A stretch of 64,000 nucleotides of DNA from Bog-473 sp963707835 (GCA_963707835.1 CAVPRI010000002.1:1240001-1304000), one strand, 5' to 3'; shown: positions 21,174 to 31,183, numbered from the stretch's first letter. Notes: a model not told the origin generated them from the sequence alone. Made by a program: numbers and translations.

Positions 21174-22092
21174 TCACCGGGCGCCCGACGCTCGGCCCGC
21201 CGGTCGACACCGCGCCGTCACCCGCACGCGCAGCGCCGCCTCGTAGGCCGCGCCGCCGCGGCACACCGAGCGACGCCGCGACCCGGTCGGCCACCTGCCG
21301 CGGGCCCGGCCGTCGGGGTCGTCGCGCGAGCGCCGCCGCACGGCCGTCTCGATGTCGTGCGTCGCCCGCCGGGCCGGCCGGCGGCGCGCCACCCACCACG
21401 AGCACCACCTCGCCGCGCAGCTCGCCGGGCCGCGAAGACGGCGGCCGCCTCGGCCAGCGTGCCCCGCCACACCTCCTCGTGCAGCTTGGTCAGCTCCCGC
21501 ACCACGGCGACCGGCCGCGCCGGGTCCGTCGCCGCGAGCTCGGCCAGCGTGGCGGCCACCCGGCCCGGAGCCTCGAGCACGACGGCGGTCCGCTCGTCGG
21601 CCATGAGGGCGGCGATACGGCGGCGGCGCTCGGCCCCCTTGCGGGGCAGGAATCCCTCGACGCAGAACCGGTCGGTCGGCAGCCCGCTCACCACCAGCGC
21701 GCCCAGCACCGCCGAGGGCCCGGGCACGGTGGTGACGCGTCTCGCCCGCCGCGGCCAACCGCGCGGCCACGACCAGGCTCCCGGGTCCGAGATGCCCGGC
21801 GTCCCGGCGTCGCTCACCAGGGCCACGGTGGCCGCCGCCGGCGACGGCCGGCGGCCACTCGGTCGAGCCCGGGACGCCTCGTTGTGGCCGTGCAGCGACA
21901 GCAGCCGGTCGCCGTCGGGCCCGCCGGCTGGGATGCCGACGGCCGAGAGCAGGGCCCGGGTGCGGCGGGTGTCCTCGCAGCAGATCAGGTCGGCCGCCGC
22001 CAGCACCTCGCTTGGCCCGCGGGCGAGAGGTCGCCCAGGTTCCCGATCGGCGTGGCCACCAGGACCAGCCGGCCCGGCCGCTGCCGCGTCAC
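21174..22092 (-). CDS. rsmI: 16S rRNA (cytidine1402-2'-O)-methyltransferase (frameshifts)
   Basis: RsmI 2'-O-methylates C1402 at the decoding centre. GTG at 22092 gives RLVLVATPIGNLGDLSPRA, then ADLICCEDTRRTRALLSAVG, LLSLHGHNEASR, TVALVSDAGTPGISDPGA, VTTVPGPSAVLGALVVSGLP, FCVEGFLPRKGAERRRRIAA and VAVVRELTKLHEEVWRGTLA, all signatures of the tetrapyrrole-methylase-fold family. Frames change near 22015, 21870, 21770, 21435 and in the C-terminal 200 nt. The tail reads about YEAALRVRVTARCRP. It overlaps the DUF192 gene by 4 nt and precedes metG by 20 nt. Confidence 0.93.
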
Positions 22093-22450
22093 GGCCCGGC
22101 TCGCGCCGTTGCCGGACCTCGCGGACCTCGAGCTGGTCGCCGACACGCACGCCCCAGCGCTCGAGCGCCCCCGCCTCGGTCTCGACCACGCTGCGGGCCG
22201 CGCGCCCTCCGCGCGGCCAGGCGCCAGGGCTTGAGCCGCGCCACCGCGGACCACGGTGTGATCGGCCGACAGGAAGGCCACGTCGACGGGGAACTTCATG
22301 CCCACCGTGTGCACGGTGCGCGCACCCTCGAGGTGCAGGGCCCCCTCGCAGCCCGCGACGTCGCCGCAGCGCGCCCCGCTCGGCTGCCGAGTCGGTCATC
22401 TCGAGCGCGCAGACCACGTCGCCGTCCCGCAGCAGCCATCCGGACCGCAT
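22089..22450 (-). CDS. DUF192 family protein (frameshifts)
   Basis: A small conserved protein. ATG at 22450 begins RSGWLLRDGDVVCALEMTDS; the family core VHTVGMKFPVDVAFLSADHT is plain, and the C-terminal ARSVVETEAGALERWGVRVG with DQLEVREV completes the DUF192 beta-fold. Frame changes near 22375, 22310, 22215 and 22100. Repaired length is about 120 aa. Homologues often carry a secretion signal; none is present here. Stop overlaps the rsmI GTG. Function unknown. Confidence 0.82.
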
Positions 22451-22457
22451 GGCGCCG

Positions 22458-22463
22458 AGGCTA
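22458..22463 (-). promoter_or_regulatory. -10 box TAGCCT for leaderless DUF192-rsmI
   Basis: TAGCCT ends 7 nt before the DUF192 ATG. It lies back-to-back with the bL37 promoter 26 nt away, forming a compact divergent promoter pair. Confidence 0.5.
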
Positions 22464-22488
22464 CCGGACGGCCTCGCCGCAGGCCGTC

Positions 22489-22494
22489 TAAGCT
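22489..22494 (+). promoter_or_regulatory. -10-like TAAGCT upstream of bL37
   Basis: TAAGCT ends 10 nt before the ATG at 22505, predicting a leader of only a few bases; identical geometry to the bS22 gene. Confidence 0.4.
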
Positions 22495-22504
22495 TCCCTG
22501 CCTC

Positions 22505-22588
22505 ATGTCGAAGCGAACCGTCAAGCGCAAGCTCAGGACGAAGAAGAAGGCCAACCACGGCAAGAAGCCGAACTGCGGCCGCGGCTGA
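22505..22588 (+). CDS. ribosomal protein bL37-type miniprotein
   Basis: Twenty-seven codons: MSKRTVKRKLRTKKK followed by ANHGKKPNCGRG. The pattern of a basic start with K/R runs and an ANHGK(R/K)PN end matches the about 24-residue bL37 found in the 50S subunit of Mycobacterium smegmatis (from recall of the structure papers). It is independent of the divergent DUF192-rsmI operon and followed 42 nt later by the convergent GDPD gene. A terminal CGRG extension beyond PN is unusual. Too short for most gene finders, so often missed. Confidence 0.75.
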   Translation: MSKRTVKRKLRTKKKANHGKKPNCGRG

Positions 22589-22630
22589 CGCCGGCACCGA
22601 GCGCCGGGCGACGCGGACACCGCGGTGCGC

Positions 22631-23493
22631 TCACGGCCCGTCCCAGGCCACGCCCCGCTCGCGCCAGGACGCCGCACAGCGTGGTGGGCACGTCGGAGAT
22701 GATGCCGTCCACGCCGAGGTCGAGCAGCCGCTCCATCGAGTCGGCGTCGTTGACCGTCCACACGTGGACCGCCTTGCCGGCCCGGTGCGCCGCCGCCACG
22801 AAGCGCTCGTCGACCACCACCAGGTCGCCCATGCGCTCGGGCACCTGAAAGGCCACGCCGGGACTGTCGGGCAGCTCCTCCCCGCCTGCACCGCCCGCCA
22901 GGCCTCCGCCGTGGCCATGGTGCCCGCCGACGTCGGCACCGCGGGCGCGAAGCGGCGGAAGGCGTCGGTGGCCGGGTCGAGGAACGAGGCCACGATCACG
23001 TCGTCGGTGCGGCCGAACTCGGCCAGCAGGACGGCCAGCGACCTCCTCGTAGGGCGCCACCACCGGAGCCGTCTGCTTGATGTCGAGGTTGAGCACCACG
23101 CCGGGGAAGCGCTCGAGCACCTCGCGCAGGGTGGCGATCCCGAACGCGGGTCGCCCGGGGCCCGGCCCCGAGCGGGTACTCGGCCGGCGGGCCGACCCGG
23201 CGTGACGTCGGCGCCGGGGATCCACCAATAGGAGAAGTCCAGGGCCCGCAGCTCGGCCAGCGTGAGCGACGGCGATGGTCCCGCTGGCCGGCCGTGGTGC
23301 GGTCGACGGTGGCGTCGTGGCAGACCACCAGCTCGCCGTCGGCGGTGGCGTGCACGTCGAGCTCGATCGCCGTGGCACCCGCCTCGAGCGCGTGCTCGAT
23401 GGCGTGCAGCGTGGAGGAGGGCGCCTCCCACGCGCCGCCCTGGTGCGCGTAGGCGATCACCCGGCGCTCGAGCCAGCACCGACCCTCGCTCAC
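22631..23493 (-). CDS. glycerophosphodiester phosphodiesterase (frameshifts)
   Basis: Hydrolyses glycerophosphodiesters from phospholipid breakdown. GTG at 23493; N-terminal VIAYAHQGGAWEAPSSTLHA carries the catalytic His, GATAIELDVHATADGELVVC the metal-binding Glu-Leu-Asp, and HDATVDRTT the second catalytic His. The barrel continues with LTLAELRALDFSYWW, VVLNLDIKQTAPVV and HVWTVNDADSMERLLDLGVD with GIISDVPTTL. Four frame changes (near 23280, 23170, 23045, 22885). Note RGG of typical enzymes reads HQGG. No signal peptide, so probably cytoplasmic. A TACCGT box 7 nt upstream predicts leaderless expression. Confidence 0.88.
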
Positions 23494-23500
23494 CGGCCCG

Positions 23501-23506
23501 ACGGTA
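23501..23506 (-). promoter_or_regulatory. -10 box TACCGT for leaderless GDPD
   Basis: TACCGT ends 7 nt before the GTG at 23493. Confidence 0.45.
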
Positions 23507-23572
23507 ACAGCCGCCGGCTCGCCGGACCGCGGCCTCGACGGGCGAGGCCGAGGGCGCTGACCGGGGCGGGCC

Positions 23573-23578
23573 TATCCT
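23573..23578 (+). promoter_or_regulatory. -10 box TATCCT for leaderless hypothetical gene
   Basis: TATCCT ends 8 nt before GTG 23587 and fixes that start. Confidence 0.45.
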
Positions 23579-23586
23579 CGTGCCGC

Positions 23587-24217
23587 GTGCTCGACCACCT
23601 CCTCGTCGACGTCATCGGCACCATCCGGGCCTCCTTCGACCGGGCGCTGCTGCAGCGCCAGGCCGTCGAGGAGCGGTTCCAGGTCGACGTGTTCCTCGGG
23701 CGACGTCTCCTGGGAGACCTCCTACAGCCTGCCCGGCGAGGAGCAGCCGCCCCGGGTGCGGGCCGACGTCTCGGTCGACTGGCCCACCTGGAGCCAGACC
23801 TCCTACCGCAGCTGGTCGATCGGCGAGCCGCCCGACGAGCTCCCCGAGGTCGTGATCGAGGTGGCGCTGCGGGTCCAGCGCATGGCCGAGGCGCCCGACA
23901 CCGAGAAGGTCCTGGCGGCCCTGCCGCCGACCGGGTCCGCTGGGCGACCCGATGGACCTGGTCCGCACGGCCACCACGATCGAGCAGGTGCACACCGACG
24001 ACCCACGGCGACGACGGTGCCGGCGGCGTGCGACGCGGCTGCGGCTGGGCCGTCGAGGCCACCTACGAGGGCTCCCTGCGCTTCAGCGACGCAGCAACTC
24101 GAGGACCCTCCGCGCTCGCCCGTCTTCGACGGCCTGACCCGCTGGATCGCCTCCACGCTGATCGCGCTGGCCGATCTGCCCTTCACCTTCCTGCCCCCCG
24201 GGGAGGACGACGACTGA
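23587..24217 (+). CDS. conserved hypothetical protein (frameshifts)
   Basis: Not recognised. The repaired protein of about 209 aa starts LDHLLVDVIGTIRASFDRAL, has QRQAVEERFQVDVFLGD, VRADVSVDWPTWSQTSYRSW, EPPDELPEVVIEVALRVQRM and a C-terminal LTRWIASTLIALADLPFTFL. It has no signal peptide; the last hydrophobic stretch could be a single C-terminal membrane helix or an amphipathic segment. Alternating beta-like segments in the middle suggest a compact alpha/beta protein. Frame changes near 23700, 23935, 24005 and 24090. The stop lies against the start of the SCO1-like lipoprotein gene, so they may be co-expressed. Confidence 0.6.
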
Positions 24218-24986
24218 CCGCTTCGCCGCGCCACCGGGCCCGGGCGCCCTGGTCACTGGCTCGTCCTCGCGCTCGGCGTGCTGCTGCGCCGCCTGCGGCT
24301 CCTCCGCGCCCGGCAGCGCCGCCGGCCGAACCAGGGGCTGGTGCTCGACCGCCCCACGCCCCAGCACGTCGCGCTGGTCGACCAGGCGGGGCGGTCGGTG
24401 TCCCTGGCCGGCCTGCGCGGCAAGGTCGTCGTGCTGGCGCCCTTCCTCTCGCTCTGCCAGGACGAGTGTCCGCTCGTCACCGGCGCCTTCATCGCGCTGC
24501 AGCGCGACCTGCGCGCCGCCGGGCTGGCCGCCGGGTCGTCTTCGTCGAGGCCACCGTCGACCCCGGCCGTGACACGGTGGCCCGCCTGGCCGCCTACCAG
24601 CAAGGAGTTCGGCGCCGACTGGGAGCTGTGGACCGGCACGCCGCGACCAGGTGGCCGCCTTCTGGAAGCCCTTCGGTGTGCAGTACCAGATCGTGCCCGA
24701 GGGTCAGCCGGCCAAGACCGACTGGTGGACCGGCACAGCCGCTGACCTACGACGTCGAGCACACCGACGGGTACATCCTGATCGACGCCCCGGCCGCGAG
24801 CGCTTCGTCGACGCCAGCGCGCCCGAACATGCGCGGCCGCCTCGACCCCAAGCTCGCCGGGCTGCTCGACGACGGCGGCGTCGCACGACCTCGACAACCC
24901 GCCAGGGCCCAACTGGACCACGGCCGACGCGCTGGCCGCCATCGGCTGGCTCCTCGGCACCGACGTCCCCGCCGTCGGGCTCGTGA
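24215..24986 (+). CDS. SCO1/SenC-family thioredoxin-like lipoprotein (frameshifts)
   Basis: A lipoprotein signal with lipobox is visible once one indel is corrected (LVLALGVLL then AACGSSAPGSAAG). The thioredoxin-like domain has HVALVDQAGRSVSLAGLRGK, VVVLAPFLSLCQDECPLVTG with the copper-binding/redox CxxxC, VVFVEATVDPGRDTVARLAA, WELWTGTPRDQVAAFWKPFG and DVEHTDGYILIDA with the conserved His. Members deliver copper to cytochrome c oxidase or act as thiol-disulfide proteins. At least five frame changes. The start is uncertain because no ATG/GTG is visible between 24218 and 24262. The stop overlaps the next lipoprotein gene (GTGA). Confidence 0.78.
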
Positions 24987-25513
24987 GCGGCAGCGTGGCT
25001 GCGCCGCGCCACCCGGTCCCGTCCCGGCGCCGCGCGGTCGCAGCCGTCGCCCTGGCCCTCCTGACCGCGTGCGGCGGCGCCGGCGTGACCACGCTGTCGT
25101 CCCCGCCCACGACCGACAGCTCGCTCACCCTCACCCTCCAGCACTCCCCGGCCGGGCCGATCCTGGCCACCGGGGGCGGCGACACCCTGTACGACTTCGT
25201 CCCCGACACGCCGACGCCACAGCGCCTGCCTCGACGACGGCTGCGTCGTTCCAGTGGCCCCCGCTCGTGCAGTCACGGGCCGGTCACGCGTGGGCAAGGG
25301 CGTCGACCCGCTCCTTGGTCGGCACGCTGCGCCGGCCCGACGGGTCGACCCAGATCTCCTACGGCGGCCACCCGCTCTACACCTACAACCTCGACGTCGT
25401 CGCCCGGCGTGGTGATGGGCCAGGCCATCGACCAGGACGGGGGGCTGTGGTACGTGATCGACGCCCGGGGCCGGCAGGTCACCACCGCGTTCTCCGTGAC
25501 TCCCCGAGCCTGA
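24983..25513 (+). CDS. COG4315-type secreted repeat lipoprotein (frameshifts)
   Basis: GTG at 24983; basic start then VAAVALALLTACGGAG, a lipobox with Cys. The mature part has the tandem beta-repeats typical of the PF03640-type secreted lipoproteins: LATGGGDTLYDFVPDTP, CLDDGCVVQWPPL, TLRRPDGSTQISYGGHPLYT with YNLDVV and DQDGGLWYVIDARGRQVT. Frame changes near 25225, 25290 and 25405. About 170 aa. Function unknown. Coupling to a SCO1-like copper/redox lipoprotein suggests a shared envelope redox or metal role, which is inference. Confidence 0.75.
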   Translation: MSGSVAAPRHPVPSRRRAVAAVALALLTACGGAGVTTLSSPPTTDSSLTLTLQHSPAGPILATGGGDTLYDFVPDTPTPQRLPRRRLRRSSGPRSCSHGPVTRGQGRRPAPWSARCAGPTGRPRSPTAATRSTPTTSTSSPGVVMGQAIDQDGGLWYVIDARGRQVTTAFSVTPRA

Positions 25514-25549
25514 ACGTCCCCGCCCCGTCTCGCGTGCCGAGGCCCGAGG

Positions 25550-26642
25550 TCACGTGTTGAATCGGAACTCCACCACGTCGCCGTCGCGCATGACGTAGTC
25601 CTTGCCCTCCATGCGCGCCTTGCCGGCGCGCCCGCGCCGCGGCCACCGACCCGGCCTCCATCAGGTCCTCGAAGCCGATCACCTCGGCCTTGATGAAGCC
25701 GCGCTCGAAGTCGGTGTGGATCACGCCGGCCGCCTTGGGCGCCGTGTCGCCGACGTGGATGGTCCACGCCCGCGCCTCCTTGGGGCCGGCCGTGAGGAAG
25801 GTCTGGAGCCCGAGGGTGGCGAAGCCGACGTGGACCAGCTGCTCGAGCCCCGACTCCTCCTGTCCGTAGCTCGCGCAGGAGCTCCTTGGCCTCGTCGAGC
25901 TCGAGCCCGGCCACCTCGGCCTCGATCTGCGCGCACAGCACGACGGCCGGCGCCGGGGCCACGCGCTCGGCCAGCGAGCGCGGTCAACGCGGCGTCACCC
26001 AGCGCGTCCTCGTCGACGTTGAAGACGTAGATGAAGGGCTTGGCCGTGAGCAGGTGCAGGTCGCCCAGCAGCGCCGGCGTCGACCTCGCCGGCCGCCGCC
26101 GCGCTCGAGATGGTGCGCCCTTCGCCCAGGATGCGCTCGGGCCGCCTCGACCGCCTCGACCGTGGCCTTCAGCGACGGGTCGCCCTTGCGCCTCCCGGGC
26201 CAGCCGGGGCAGCCGCTGCTCGACCGTCTGGAGGTCGGCCAGGATCAGCTCGGTGTTCACCGTCTCGATGTCGCCGGCCGGGTCGACGCGGGCGTCGACG
26301 TGGATGACGTCGTCGTCGTGGAAGGCGCGCACCACCTGGCAGATGGCGTCGGTCTCCCGGATGGCAGCCAGGAACTGGTTCCCCAGCCCCTCCCCCTGCG
26401 AGGCCCCGCGCACCAGGCCGGCGATGTCCACGAAGGTGACCGTGGCCGGCACGACCGGGGCGCCGTCGTAGAGCGCGGCCAGCCGCTGCGAGCCGGTGGT
26501 CGGGCACGGCCACCACGCCGACGTTGGGCTCGATGGTGGCGAACGGGTAGTTGGCCGCCAGCACCTCGTTGTGGGTCAGCGCGTTGAACAGGGTCGACTT
26601 GCCCACGTTGGGCAGCCCCACGATGCCGATCGAGAGGCTCAC
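25550..26642 (-). CDS. ychF: YchF/OLA1-type GTP/ATP-binding protein (frameshifts)
   Basis: Ribosome-associated P-loop ATPase. The N-terminus has SIGIVGLPNVGKSTLFNALT (P-loop), NYPFATIEPNVGVVAVPDHR, TVTFVDIAGLVRGASQGEGL and GNQFLAAIRETDAICQVVRA; the nucleotide-specificity segment is FIYVFNVDED, and the C-terminal TGS domain reads FLTAGPKEARAWTIHVGDTA, AGVIHTDFERGFIKAEVIGF and DYVMRDGDVVEFRFNT. At least five frame changes. Repaired length is about 362 aa, normal. Convergent with the lipoprotein genes; its start is 9 nt from the pfkB stop. Confidence 0.93.
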
Positions 26643-26651
26643 GCGCGCCGC

Positions 26652-27723
26652 TCACCGGGCCAGGAGGCCGGCGCGCGGCAGCGAGTGCCTTGAGGTCGGC
26701 CTCGGGCCGGGCGCCGGTGTGGGAGATGACCTCCGCCGCGCACAGCCCGCCGAGCCGGGTGCTCTCCCCGGGCCCCATGCCGTGGGTGAGCCCGAAGAGG
26801 AAGCCGGCGGCGAAGAGGTCGCCCGGCGCCGGTCGTGTCGACCACCCGCTCCACCGGGGCGGCCGGGACCTCCTCGGGCCCGCGGGCGGTGAGCACGGTG
26901 GCGCCCTGCGGGCCCCCGGGTGACCACGACGAGCAGGCCCGTCTCCTCGGCCGCGTCGACGGCCGCCTCGTAGGAGACTGGCGCCGAAGAGCATCGTCAC
27001 CTCCTCCTCGTTGCCCAAGAGGATGTCGACGTCGTCGAGCAGGAGGTCGAGGAATTCGCGCTGGTGCCGGTGGACGCAGAAAGGGTCCGAGAGCGACGAG
27101 CGCCACCGACCCGTTCGCCGGCGTGCGCGGTGGCGGCGGCGTGACGCATGGCCTCCTTGGCCGCCGGCACGTCCCACAGGTAGCCCTCGAGCAGCACCAC
27201 CGAGGCACGGGCGACGAACGCCGTCGGGCACTCCCTCGGGCGACAGCGTGGAGGCCGCGCCCAGGTACGTGCCCATGGTCCGGTCGGCGTCCTCGGTGAT
27301 CAGGACCACGCACCGCCCGGTGCCCAGCCCGTCGCCGGCGGCCGACTCGCTGACGTGCGGCTCGAACTCGACGCCGGCCGCCCGCAGGTTCTCGGCGTAG
27401 GTGCGGCCCGATCTCGTCGTCGGCCACGGCCCCACGAAGCCGGCCGTGCCCCCGAGCTCGGCGATGCCCGGCGGCAGTGTTGGCCACCGATCCGCCCGAG
27501 ACGTAGCGCGGGGCCGCCCATGAACTCCTGGACCGCCATGGCCGTCGGGAGGTCGATGAGCGTCATCGAGCCCTTCTCGAGGCCGACCTGGGCCAGCTGC
27601 TCGTCGGTGGCCATCTCGATCACGTCGAGGAGCGGCGAGCCGATGGCGACCACGTCGAGATCGCGTGGCCGGGTCGGGGTCTCGGAGGTCGGCGGAGCTC
27701 CCGGTGGCGTCGTCGAGCGGCAC
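26652..27723 (-). CDS. PfkB-family sugar/nucleoside kinase (frameshifts)
   Basis: Ribokinase-fold kinase, probably adenosine kinase-like. GTG at 27723; VVAIGSPLLDVIEMATDEQL, LEKGSMTLIDLPTAMAVQEF, a GGSVANT-type glycine motif, ELGGTAGFVG, VLITEDADRTMGTYLGAAST, LLLDDVDILLGNEEEVTMLF and the catalytic signature VVDTTGAGDLFAAGFLFGLT with the base Asp. GARPEADLKALA near the end is typical of the adenosine-kinase branch. At least six frame changes. Repaired length is about 355 aa. A TAGCGT box 8 nt upstream suggests leaderless transcription, divergent from the aminopeptidase gene. Confidence 0.85.
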
Positions 27724-27731
27724 GGGGCGAG

Positions 27732-27737
27732 ACGCTA
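27732..27737 (-). promoter_or_regulatory. -10 box TAGCGT for leaderless pfkB
   Basis: Ends 8 nt before GTG 27723; paired with the divergent TAGCCT at 27754 within a 43-nt intergenic region. Confidence 0.45.
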
Positions 27738-27753
27738 CCCGCGGTGCCGCGGG

Positions 27754-27759
27754 TAGCCT
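27754..27759 (+). promoter_or_regulatory. -10 box TAGCCT for leaderless aminopeptidase gene
   Basis: Ends 7 nt before ATG 27767. Upstream ccgcggtgccgcggg forms a small inverted repeat (CCGCGG-TG-CCGCGG) between the two divergent -10 boxes. Confidence 0.5.
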
Positions 27760-27766
27760 TCACCGG

Positions 27767-30383
27767 ATGCCACCTGACCAGGCGCCTGCTGCCGCTCCGG
27801 GCTCCGAGGCGTTCCGCCTGCCCCGCTCGGTCGAGCCCGAGACGTACCGGATCGAGATCGAGCCCGACGTGGCATCCGCCACCTTCTCGGGCACCGTCGA
27901 CATCGAGCGTGGTCGTCCACGAACCGGTGGACGCCGTCGTCCTCAACGCCGCCGAGCTGGCCGTCTCCGACGTCGAGGTGCGCGGCCGACGGCACCACCA
28001 CCGCCTGCACCGTGACCTTCGACGACGAGCTCGAGCAGGTGGTCTTCGGCACCGACGGCCCGCTCGCCCCGGGCCCTACACGGTGACCTGCCGATTCACC
28101 GGGACCCTCAACGACAAACTGCGTGGCTTCTACCGCTCCACCTACACCGACCCCGGCGGCGAGACTGCAGACCATCGCCACCACGCAATTCGAGTCGGTC
28201 GACGCGCGGCGGTGCTTCCCGTGCTTCGACGAGCCGGACCGCAAGGCGGTCTTCGAGGTGGCCCTGATCGTCGAGCCGGACCTCGAGGCCATCTCGAACT
28301 CGCCCGTCGATCGGGAGCGAGCCCTTCGGGGACAAGCGACGCGTCCGCTTCTCCCCGACCATGAAGATGTCCACCTACCTGGTGGCCCTCGTGGTCGGGC
28401 ACGCTCGAGACGACCGAGACGGTGGACGTCGACGGGGTGCCGCTCCGGGTCGTGTGCACCCCGGGCAAGAAGCATCTCGGCCGGGTTCGCGCTCGAAATC
28501 GGCGCCTTCGCCCTGCGGTTCTTCGCCGAGTACTTCGACATCCCGTACCCGGGGGAGAAGGTGGACCTGGTCGCCATCCCCGACTTCGCCGCCGGCGCCA
28601 TGGAGAACCTCGGCTGCGTCACCTTCCGCGACACGGCGCTGCTCATCGACCAGGAGCACGGCTGCCCGCACCGAGCTCGAGCGGGTGGCCGACGTGATGG
28701 CCCACGAGCTGGCGCACATGTGGTTCGGCGACCTCGTGACCATGGGCTGGTGGGAGGGCATCTGGCTCAACGAGGCCTTCGCCACGTTCATGGAGACGCT
28801 CTGCGTCGACGCCTTCCGGCCGTCGTGGGACCGCTGGGTCGGGTTCGCCCCTTCGCGAGAGGCTGCCCTGGCCGTCGACGCCGTCCACTCCACCCGCCCC
28901 ATCGAGTACCCGGTCGGTCCACCCGTCGAGGCCGAGGGGATGTTCGACCTCCTCACCTACGAGAAGGGGTGCGGCGTCCTGCGCATGCTCGAGCAGCACA
29001 TCGGCCCGGAGGTGTTCCGCGACGGCGTGCGCAGCTACCTCAAGACCCACGCCTATGCCAACACCGTGACCAGCGACCTGTGGGACGCGCTCGAGGCGGC
29101 CAGCGGAGCACCGGTGCGCGACATGATGAACACCTTCATCCTCCAGGGAGGCCATCCGCTGGTCTCGCTCGCAGGGCACCACGGTCCACCAGGAGCCGTT
29201 CGCGCTCGGCCCGGTGCCGCCCGGCGCCACCTCCTCGATCGGGACGCGAGTGGCAGGTCCCCGTGGCCGTGCGCGCCCTGCCGGACGGGGACCGGCCCGG
29301 CGCTCCCACCGGGCACCTGGTCCTCGGGCGCCGCGCCCGCTCCCGTGGCCGAAGCCGCGCAGGGTCTGGCCGTGGTCAACGCCGGCGGCTGGGGCATGTT
29401 CCGAGTCGGGCTACGAGTCCGACCACCGCCTGGCCCTGGCCGGTCAGCTCGACCAGCTGACCCCGCTGGAGCGGTCCAACCTGATCGCCGACACCTGGGC
29501 GACCACTCTGGCCGGCCGCACCTCGCTGCGTGACTTCCTCGTGCTGGCGTCGCGTCTCGGTGCCGAGCCCGACCCCGCGCCGTGGGCGCCGGTGGGTGCC
29601 GCGCTGCACCTGGTCAATCGGATCGCCCGGCCCGAGCACCGCGCCGAACTGCACGACGCAGTGACCGCCATCGTCGCTCCGGCGTACGAGCGCCTCGGCT
29701 TCGACGCCGTGCCCGGGGAGAGTGACCGGACACCCACGCTGCGCGCCCTCGCGATCACCCTGCTCGGCACGGTCGGGGCGGATCCGGGTGTGCGGGCCGA
29801 GGTGGCGCGCCGCTTCGACGACTCCCCACCGGTGGCGGGCGTGGCACGCCGCTGCCGGCCGACATCGAGGCGGCCTCCCTGGCCGTGGTCGGCCAGCTCG
29901 GCCGCACCGGCGACTACGACACGCTCCTGGCGCGCTACCGGGCGGCGGCCACGCCCCAAGAGGAGATGCGCTCGTTGAGCGCCTTGACCGGATTCGCCGA
30001 CGTGGACCTGTGCCTGCGCACCTTCGACCTGGCGCTGACCGAGGTCCGCAGCCAGAACGGCTTCCTCGTCCTCGAGCGGGCTGCTGGCCAACCCGGTCGG
30101 GAACCAGGCCGTCTGGGCCCGCCTCACCGAGAGCTGGGACCGCGCCATCGAGCGCTTCCCCAAGAACGCCATGCCCCGCATCGTCGAGTCGATTCCCGCG
30201 CTGTGCGCCGATGCGGCGTTCGCCGAGGGTGCGGTGACCTTCCTGGCCCAGCACCCGCTCGGGTCAGGGCCGCGCCGGGTCGACCAGTCCGTCGAGCGGT
30301 TGCGGGTCAACGTGGCCTTCGCCACCCGTGAGCGCGGGCAGCTGTCCGAGTCGCTGCGTGCCGCCGTGGATGCGGCGTCGTGA
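27767..30383 (+). CDS. pepN: M1-family aminopeptidase (PepN-like; many frameshifts)
   Basis: Zinc metallopeptidase of about 872 aa after repair. N-terminal beta-domain: LPRSVEPETYRIEIEPDVAS; catalytic domain: exopeptidase motif FAAGAMENLGCVTFRD, zinc motif VMAHELAHMWFGDLVTMGWW with the downstream zinc Glu in IWLNEAFATFMETLC, YEKGCGVLRMLEQHIG and the catalytic-Tyr region. Substrate-cleft Q(T)FESVDARRCFPCFDEPD is typical of M1 enzymes. The C-terminal ERAP1-like helical half runs to SLRAAVDAAS. More than ten frame changes. No signal peptide: cytoplasmic peptide turnover. Leaderless -10 box 7 nt before ATG. Confidence 0.92.
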
Positions 30384-30455
30384 CTGCCGGCATCGTGACC
30401 GGCAACGCCCCGGCGGCAGGCCGTCGCTGACCGTCCGGCCGACACGGCCACAGCG

Positions 30456-31151
30456 ATGACGCCGACGCCACCCACCCGAGCGGAGGCCCGGGGCACCGCC
30501 CGGGTGGAGGCGCTGATTGCCCGGGCCCGCACCACGCGCGGGTTCATGCCCGACGACGAGGGGGAGGCCCTGTTCGCCGCGGCGTTCGCCGCCGGGTCGG
30601 CGCCGGCGCCGGGCTCGACACCTGCGACCTTCGTCGAGATCGGCGCATGGTGCGGGAAGTCGACCGTCTACCTGGGTGCGGCCGCCGAGGCCACCGGCGC
30701 GGTCGTGCTCTCCGTGGACCACCACCACGGCTCCGAGGAGAACCAACCCGGCTGGGAGCACCACGAGCCCGACCTGGTCGACCCCGAGACCGGGCGGATC
30801 GACACGCTGGGGCACTGGCGGCGCACCGTCGTTGGTGCCGGCCTCGAGGCCTCGGTGATCGGTGCCGTGGGCGACTCGCCCACCCTGGCGGCACGGTGGG
30901 GCCGACCCCTTGCCTTCTGTTTCATCGACGGGGGGCACGGGGAGGGCCCGGCCTGGGCCGACTACCGAGGCTGGGCCCCGCATGTCGCCGTCGGGGGGCT
31001 CCTCGCCATCCACGACGTGTTCCCCGACCCGGCCGACGGGGGGCGCCCGCCTTACGAGCTCTACCTGGCCGCGTTGGGCTCGGGCCAGTTCGTCGATCAC
31101 CAGGCCAGCGGCAGCCTGCGGGTGCTGCGCCGGGTCCGCCCGCCGGCCTGA
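30456..31151 (+). CDS. class I SAM-dependent methyltransferase
   Basis: Intact 231 aa. The Rossmann fold is clear: TFVEIGAWCGKSTVYLGAAA (SAM glycine loop), VVLSVDHHHGSEENQPGW, SVIGAVGDSPTLAARWG, LAFCFIDGGHGEGPAWADYR and VGGLLAIHDVFPDPADGGRP, the arrangement of the Methyltransf_24-type O-methyltransferases. Ends with SGSLRVLRRVRPPA. Convergent with, and 32 nt from, the prenyltransferase-fold gene, and together with the next three minus-strand genes forms a locus I recall as recurring in actinobacteria. Acceptor unknown; a lipid- or sugar-linked acceptor is inferred from the neighbours. Confidence 0.85.
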   Translation: MTPTPPTRAEARGTARVEALIARARTTRGFMPDDEGEALFAAAFAAGSAPAPGSTPATFVEIGAWCGKSTVYLGAAAEATGAVVLSVDHHHGSEENQPGWEHHEPDLVDPETGRIDTLGHWRRTVVGAGLEASVIGAVGDSPTLAARWGRPLAFCFIDGGHGEGPAWADYRGWAPHVAVGGLLAIHDVFPDPADGGRPPYELYLAALGSGQFVDHQASGSLRVLRRVRPPA

Positions 31152-31183
31152 CGCGCCGCGCGACCGAACGGCGCGCCCCTCCC

